From positions 20,119,398 through 20,183,397 of the forward strand of contig JAUJPP010000003.1 in the NCBI GenBank assembly GCA_030562195.1: 64,000 nt of DNA, read 5' to 3'. Below are positions 57,605-64,000 of the stretch, in pieces; the first letter of the stretch is position 1; every line of letters starts with the position of its first letter. This DNA is from Nipponacmea schrenckii (taxonomy: Eukaryota; Mollusca; Gastropoda; Lottiidae). The notes beneath the pieces are model-generated. The model made no database searches, was not told where the DNA came from, and was given only the letters and a program-made list of their open reading frames with translations. The position numbers were made by a program, and so were the translations under genes.

Positions 57605-58256
57605 TGTAGCTCAAACCATAGTCAATATCTAAGTTATCCTCACACAGCTCGTTGTTTCGCCCATGTAGGCTTACATTCGCGAAATCAATTGTAGACTCAA
57701 GGCTAAAATTGTGTCATATAGGCCTACTCTCAGAAATCAGCACGTGTATCATACAGGCCTAGGTCAAGGCATATTTCACTATTTCTGGTTGTCAAAATGG
57801 TGTTCAATAGATCAATAATGTAGAACGGTTTAGAGATATTAAAACAGAACCTGCCTTTACTTAGAGTACCTCGCTGTGTGATCTTCGGATAGGCATAGCC
57901 TACAGTAGGCTTATTGTCATGTTCTCCACAGGCTCATGGTTATAGACATCTTTCTAAAGCAACGTTTCATATCCAAACGTTGCTTTAGGAACATTGGCTA
58001 TAGTCTACTTATTGAGAAAACGGTTTTGAGAGGTTTTATATAGGCTTTGTTCGTTTCCCAATCTCGTGAATTGTTTAAAAAAAATATAATTGTCCTTGAA
58101 GGCATATATACTACCCTTATAGGCCTGCATCGTAAAGTTCTAATAAGAAATAAATATTTATTAGACCTACTTTATAGACTACATCGTCATGATGTTGTTC
58201 TGGGATGCTTCGGTCTAGGTCAACTCAATCTGAAACAGATTTTGACTTATATAGAT
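57605..58256. other. Non-coding stretch with a perfect 14-bp hairpin
   Basis: No exon recognised. At 57954-57988 CTAAAGCAACGTTT and its exact complement flank a 7-nt loop. Confidence 0.6.
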
Positions 58257-58480
58257 TTAAAGGGGTAATAATAGGTATTAGAATGAACATACAATTTGAA
58301 AATTTTAAACTTGGCTAATAAGAGCGCTATTCATCAGTAAATATACCTGCTGCGGTAAATAACACAAAAAAAAACAAATTCAAAAGAAAAAATCTAAGTA
58401 ATTATCCATAAAGATGCATTTGATTATTGAAATTACTTTATGAATTTTTCCAGATTTTCAGGCATTCAATTTTGTGTTCA
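58257..58480. mobile_element. Truncated relative of the TTAA MITE
   Basis: Starts TTAA-AGGGGTAATAATAGG-TATTAGAATGAAC, close to the left end of the MITE at 48402, including the ATTCATCAGT-type interior near 58330. No matching right end found. Confidence 0.55.
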
Positions 58481-59019
58481 TGCTAAGACGCAGCACGATG
58501 ATCTAGGTGTAAAACTTCAAATACTTTCATTTTGATGTAAACTTTAAATTTAGATATATAATAAGGAAGCTTGGTAAAAGCAACAGAATCGGTTTTCCCG
58601 CCGAAATATCCTACAAGGTCAAGGCAGGTCACGTCATCGAGATTAAAAGAGCCAGTACAAACATTCGATTTTGCAAATAACAATCCCATTTTTTTAAAGA
58701 TATTAATATATGTCTAATTATTTAGTAAGGATTTAAACTGTGGTTAATGTTCGTCAAAGTGTGTGATATAAAATTGAAAATTAGACAAATATTTTCGGAA
58801 GAAGCCAAGACATATTTTCCTGAAATTTAGGAGATCTGTGAGGGTGGTCGTACTTGAGTCAAGTATCACTTGAAACTATTAAAATTACCTCAAAATCGGA
58901 TAATATATTTTATCATTTGAGGATATAACTGACATGTTCTCTATTTATGTGGGTAACCCTACATAGATTACCGGATACTTTATAATAAAGAAATCTTTGC
59001 CTTTTAAACACTCCCCTTC

Positions 59020-59179
59020 GAGCCTCCACGTGTACTGAGTGGAGTATCAGGCGATCACGCCATATCATCCTGTCAGCTGTCTGAAATCAACGTAAACCTA
59101 TGGAGGACTCGACTCGTCTTATTTAATACTGGTTAACACGTAATAAAACAAGTAATTTAAATAAACTATAGAGGAAACA
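59020..59179 (+). promoter_or_regulatory. Candidate 5' UTR exon / promoter-proximal region of the desaturase gene
   Basis: Contains an E-box CACGTG (59027-59032) and ATCACGCCAT (59054-59063; 8 of 10 bases match the sterol-response core ATCACCCCAC). It ends in a strong donor, AAACA|GTGAGT at 59180. The desaturase coding exon has an AG acceptor 9 nt before its ATG, so an upstream non-coding exon must exist; this is the best candidate I see. The assignment is inference. Confidence 0.25.
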
Positions 59180-59184
59180 GTGAG

Positions 59185-62100
59185 TTTTTTTCATTATTCA
59201 TTGAGAAATAGTATTTTATTTTTGTTTGATTACATGTAAAACAAATAGGCCTAATTTCCGAAAGCCGGAGCGGAAACGAAGGAAAAAAGTAGATTATTTT
59301 TTTTTGGAAGTTCTGCCATTGGCATAAGGCTACAATAGAGTACTAAATGTTTTCAATGAATAGGCCTAGCTACTAAAGAACATCAAGTCTATGACATAAT
59401 ATTGGAGTATATGGTAGTAAATAATAAGGCAATAGACAATTTTTATATTTGCTGGACTAATTAGCTGCTTGTATTTAATTGACATATACCTAGCCTAGTA
59501 CTGGAATTTAAATTAGAAATTTGGAATAATAATAATCAATAGATCTCTTTTGAAAGGCAAATCAGTTTTATGTTGAGGGACATAGTCCTTTAGTGGAATG
59601 GTATGCAGCAAGGACAGGTATCACTGCATTGTCAATGATGGCTCACACTCACAACAATACCACCAGGCATTTGAAAACTCATTTAAAATTTATTAATATT
59701 GTGTTGAGCTGATACCAAAAATGAGTAAATTGAGTCATTGAGATCTAATACAATTAATGTGTAAATTCAAAACAAATAGGGCCTATAGTCACATCAGTTG
59801 TTCTAGGTGTAAAATATAAGCATTAGGTGTCCAGTTGAATTTCTTGAACAAGCTATTATGGGTTATGATGTTAAAGTAGGGGCAGTATGATAAATGTTAT
59901 CAAAATTATGTTGAAACCTTCAGATATTTCTCTTCAATTATTAATTGTTTTTTGGGGTAAAATTTGAACAGTAGTTTTCTTTCACCAAACAAAAGCAATA
60001 ACATAGTTTACATATTGCTTACGTAACATTTAAAAACATTGAGAGACACAGTTTGCTAGATATTTTAAATTTGAACAAAGTAATCCAAAGGTTCTGATGT
60101 AGCTTCTGTGAACAAATCAAATAGAATTTTAGTGCAGTGAACCTCTTCTGTAAACCTATTCTTTGACATATTCAGCAGACCAAGGGATGCATAACATTCC
60201 CATGCTTAATTCATATCACTTTGAAGGGGCAAAGAGGAGAAGATAAGATGGTCAGTTAGTGTGTTGCACTGGAATTGGTCATGTAGTAGGAGTATGGCCA
60301 CTTTGCTGCATGATCCTCGAAGGTTGTGTCATGTGTCCTATGACATATGCAGGTTAAGAGTGAAGAGCAGCTACCCTGTCAGTTTGTTGAAGGTTTCATA
60401 TTGTTATTTTGGATGAAAGAAAAGGAGTACCGGTAGTATAGTAATTCTTCCCACTCATTTTGATTTTGATACTAGTTTGTTGTTTGGGTTGGTCATGTTT
60501 GATTAATTTTATTTGCAGACATTTTGTCAATATGTTGATTTGAAATTTAATTGAGCCAAAACAGTTTGAACAATACGGGTACCATGTTCAGTAAGTTTTA
60601 TAATTGACAAACTCTAGTCTTGCAAAACATTGTTTTTAATCAAACAATAACAAGCACTATTGAAAAGTTAATGAAAATATTAATAGAAAGTTTGGTTTTG
60701 TAAAATAAATTTTTATCATCTGCTCAAATGTTTTGGGTGCAAATTCCAGATAAACAGGAATCAAGTGATAATGACAATTTAAAGTTGGGCTCCCTCATTA
60801 ATTAGAGCCAAAGTAAGCTTAATAATTGATTAATTGGGGTTTCTAATGAATAATCCATGTATTCTCAAGTTCAAAAGTCCTATGTGGACATAGAAATGCT
60901 TGTGGAATCCATTTAACTCTGATCTGCTTTGAAACGCTAAATTTAGACTCCATGTTTGTTCACGTGACCAAATGACGTCATATGACTGAAGGCGTATAAG
61001 AATTGATTTTGTATTTTATTATTAGCGAGTTAAAACTTATTTAAATTAATTCATAATGTTTTTACAAAGTGATATTTAAACATTTTATTGCCTTTTGCTA
61101 GAGATAATAAATGCAATACCAATTTGAACAACATTTGAGACTTGACATACATACCTATGGTAGTACCCTACCGAGGGAAATCCCGTCATAAATAGCCTAA
61201 TTACGAGTTAATTAAGGACTTGTGGGACCATCTGGTATTTTTGCCAGTCATTAGAACACCTTTACTTTCTATTGATAAGTATTATCGGTCCAATTATGTT
61301 ATATATATTTATATACATGTATATGAAAATAAGGAAAACCAACTTTAAGTAAATGTAGCAGTAAACTGACAAACACAGTCTTTAACAGAATACAAATGTA
61401 CCATGGAGATATGGCAATCATGTCAATTACTAATTAGAAGTTATAACAGTATCATTTTTAAAACCTTTTTTTAGGAAGGTTTCTTGGAAGATCTATTGGT
61501 TGAAATATGATTTACAACAGACAGTTTCTCTTTTAATACTATATTTTTTATTTTGTTTTTTAAAGTTTTTGAATAGAATTAATTTTTGAATAAGCCTGCT
61601 TGTAGTATTTTTGATAAGAATCTTGAAATTTCCAAGTAGGTAAGAGTGTTTAGTTCAAATATAATGTCTTTAAATCTTCTATTTCTACGGACCCTATGAT
61701 ATTCCTAGACAAATTGAAATTTATGAATAAATGTAAAATTAGACAATTAGATGGGTTGCTAATAATACAGAAATAAAAGTTGATAATAAATGACCATGTA
61801 CCTTCAAATAGTTGATTGTTTGCCTCTATATATAAAATATTCTATAATCATAAGAGATCTATGTCAACTTGTCTACTAATAAACAATAGTTGCCAACATG
61901 TGATTATGATTAAAATTGGACTTTGGAATGGTTGAATCATCAGCTTTTATTAAGAGGCTGTCAGCTTCCCACAAATATGAATTATTTTATTCAGCAGTTA
62001 GAAACCTATTAAGTTTTTAAAGGTTTTAAATATGATGTAAGCCCAATTTTTGTGTTGAAATTTAAACAGAATGTCCCTTTAAAGATAAATTATTCTGATT

Positions 62101-62470
62101 ACTTTTTTTTGGAGTTTCAAGATATAGTCGGAGTTCTCTTTCTGAACAAATTTTGCTCTTTAAAACACTTTTTTAAACTGGAAATTAGTCCATATAACTT
62201 TTTGTAAGTGTGTATTGAGACTAGTCTCAATGAAAGCACTGGCCCAGGTCACAAATCAATAGATAAGCTTATTGATTGTTCGAAATTAGTCATTCAGTAT
62301 GATTTTAGTTGAAAAGACACACGTTGTCTTTGATTGATTGTAATGCTAAAGGCTGGTTACAGCCTTCCTTCATTGGATCATTTGGATGCATTACTTATCA
62401 CTGATATGGATTTTATACTTGTAACTGTGACAGTAACTGGATCCTTTTAATTGTTTGATTTCTACTTTCA
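59185..62470. other. Non-coding sequence, probably the first intron of the desaturase gene
   Basis: AT-rich, without a supported exon, RNA gene or clear repeat array. A GGCGTATAAGAATT near 60989 resembles a decayed ATACGCCC-family terminus. Confidence 0.45.
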
Positions 62471-62479
62471 GCGTCCAAA

Positions 62480-63935
62480 ATGCCACCAAGAAATGTTGTT
62501 TCGGACTTGACCAATCAAGATGATGATGTTCTGACTGGTGAGTCGGTCATTGAACCAGTTATAACAGAAGCAACACATAGTGCTAAACGTCCTCCAATGA
62601 AAATTGTATGGAAAAATGTTGTGATATTTTCTTACCTTCACTTAGCCGCTTTCTATTCCTTATTTCTTCTTCCAAGGGCACATTATTTAACTCTTTTATG
62701 GGGTAAGTATTTTTTGTATATATTTAAAAGCAAACAAAATATTTAAATACAATGAATGGTAATATGAAGTTGGGGCAAATCTTCATATACTGGTATTATA
62801 AAAACTTTAACTGTATAGATACATTATGAAGTCATATCAAATAAGTATGTATTTTGCATAAAGAGGAAGTGGTATAGTGGCTTCATAGGTAACAAGCGCT
62901 TATCGTATCATAATGTCTTGATATTATGTTAATAATATATACATATTTTAATTGTAGCCTTTGCATTATACTTAATGGGTGGATTAGGCATCACAGCTGG
63001 AGCACATAGGTTATGGTCCCATAGGTCGTATAAAGCCAAACTACCTCTAAGGATAATACTTGGTATATTTCAAACTATTGCTGCACAGGTAACAGACTTC
63101 ATTTGTTTCTCGTAATAAGTTAAGAGAATCTGACTAATTCTCTTATTGATCTGGAGTCGAACTGAATTTTCAAGTTGGCTTTTAAATTCTGAACATGGAT
63201 GAATGATGATAAACCATATATTTGCCCCAAGCTCTGAGATATTGAAGTGAATTGCATGTTGTTTACATTACTGGTATATAATGTGACTTGATAATGGGTG
63301 CATGTATCAGGATTTTGTTAATGGCTACTTTTTATACGACCACATTAAAATGTTGTCACACCACCTGTCGGTCCGTCTGTCCACAATTTGCTTGTGAACG
63401 CGATAGAGAATACAGTTTTCATCGGATTTGAATGAAATTTACTGTCATCAAATATATTAATGAGATCTCGGTCAAGTTCAAAATTGGCGATTATTTGTAA
63501 TCTTTGTTTGAGTTATGAACATGATAGAGAATACAGCTTTGTCTGATTTGAATGAAGTTTGGTTATTTCTATATTAGTGAGATCTTGAACAAGGCCCGAT
63601 TATTGTTGGAGTTTCAACCTGCGTTTAAACAGAAATATACTTTAAAGTGGGTGTATATTGCTAGGCAACTGCTTGTTTGTAGCTATGATGAATTTTAAAG
63701 ATTTTGATGAATATTTTTCTTTTTTATAGAATGATATAATTGAATGGGCGAGAGATCATAGATTACACCATAAAACATCTGAAACTGATGCAGACCCTCA
63801 TAATGCCAAAAGAGGTTTTTTCTTTGCCCATATTGGCTGGTTGCTAGTCCGTAAACATCCTGATGTAAAACTAAAGGGCAAATCAGTAGATTTGTCAGAT
63901 TTGTTTAATGATCCGGTCTGTACTATACAAAGAAA
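62480..63935 (+). CDS. SCD: Acyl-CoA delta-9 (stearoyl-CoA) desaturase, N-terminal part, continues beyond window
   Basis: Introduces a cis double bond at carbon 9 of saturated acyl-CoAs in the ER membrane, using cytochrome b5 electrons and a di-iron centre. Exons: 62480-62702, 62958-63088, 63730-63935, with phases 1, 0 and 2, and the donor after AGA-AA at 63936. Visible: a polar N-terminus ([16 protein letters not shown]); [20 protein letters not shown] entering the first membrane segment; the second segment [17 protein letters not shown]; His-box 1 HRLWSH; and His-box 2 in [20 protein letters not shown], followed by [19 protein letters not shown]. The third His box (HNYHH) and C-terminus lie outside the window. 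An AG acceptor (62470) before the ATG shows a non-coding upstream exon. Regulation by SREBP is known for the family but not shown here. Confidence 0.95.
63327..63650 (+). repeat. Diverged ATACGCCC fold-back family copy in desaturase intron 2
   Basis: Begins TTTTTATACGACCACATT with TGTCGGTCCGTCTGTCCACA just inside. It carries two decayed subrepeats (GATAGAGAATACAG.., ATCTCGGTCAAGTTCAAAAT) and ends near GGGTGTATATTGC. Same family as the arms at 3451 and 10724. Confidence 0.75.
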
Positions 63936-64000
63936 GTAAGTATTCTCCACTATTTTGGTAAATTAAATTTATCAGATTATGGTCATGTGAATTCATATTC

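Overview
This is animal nuclear DNA. It is AT-rich, its genes are split into many exons with GT..AG introns, and most of the remaining sequence is transposon and satellite material. The combination of an animal-type GH10 xylanase with an N-terminal carbohydrate-binding domain, tandem CLCA genes and abundant '(T)ATACGCCC' fold-back repeats that translate as RPSVRPSVR suggests a marine mollusc, most likely a gastropod. That assignment is inference. I rebuilt exons by eye from splice sites, phase and homology; for four complete genes and the coding part of a fifth, summed exon lengths are whole codons, which supports the models.

Layout. (1) 1.36-24.58 kb, minus strand: two tandem CLCA-type genes. 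The downstream copy A (977 aa) has the zinc-protease motif HEWAH and an intact MIDAS (DTSGS). The upstream copy B (966 aa) keeps the exon structure, but has lost both motifs (HQWAR, DAAAD) and carries a GA instead of GT donor after exon 2. Intron 9 of A is swollen to 10.5 kb by a giant fold-back element holding a non-LTR retrotransposon. (2) 25.1-41.1 kb, minus: a 12-exon secreted GH10 endoxylanase (564 aa) with both catalytic glutamates. Its 10.6 kb intron 7 holds a second giant nested palindrome and a retrotransposon with an intact 1145-aa endonuclease/reverse transcriptase ORF. (3) 42.5-45.0 kb, minus: a small two-helix membrane protein I do not recognise, followed by an orphan coiled-coil exon and a 33-bp minisatellite. 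(4) 48.0-55.3 kb, minus: mitochondrial enoyl-CoA hydratase ECHS1 (295 aa). Exon 3 is present twice in alternative versions of equal length, separated by only 36 bp. A Penelope-like fragment with a degenerate hammerhead ribozyme lies in intron 6. (5) 57.1 kb, plus: a receptor-type tyrosine phosphatase relic. (6) 62.5-64 kb, plus: the first three coding exons of a stearoyl-CoA (delta-9) desaturase, which runs off the window.

The genes do not form a pathway. ECHS1 and the desaturase are both lipid enzymes, but they are on opposite strands and 7 kb apart. The strongest candidates for new biology are the mutually exclusive exon 3 pair of ECHS1, the tandem CLCA paralogue that has lost both of its defining motifs, and the two giant palindromes that have captured LINEs inside introns.
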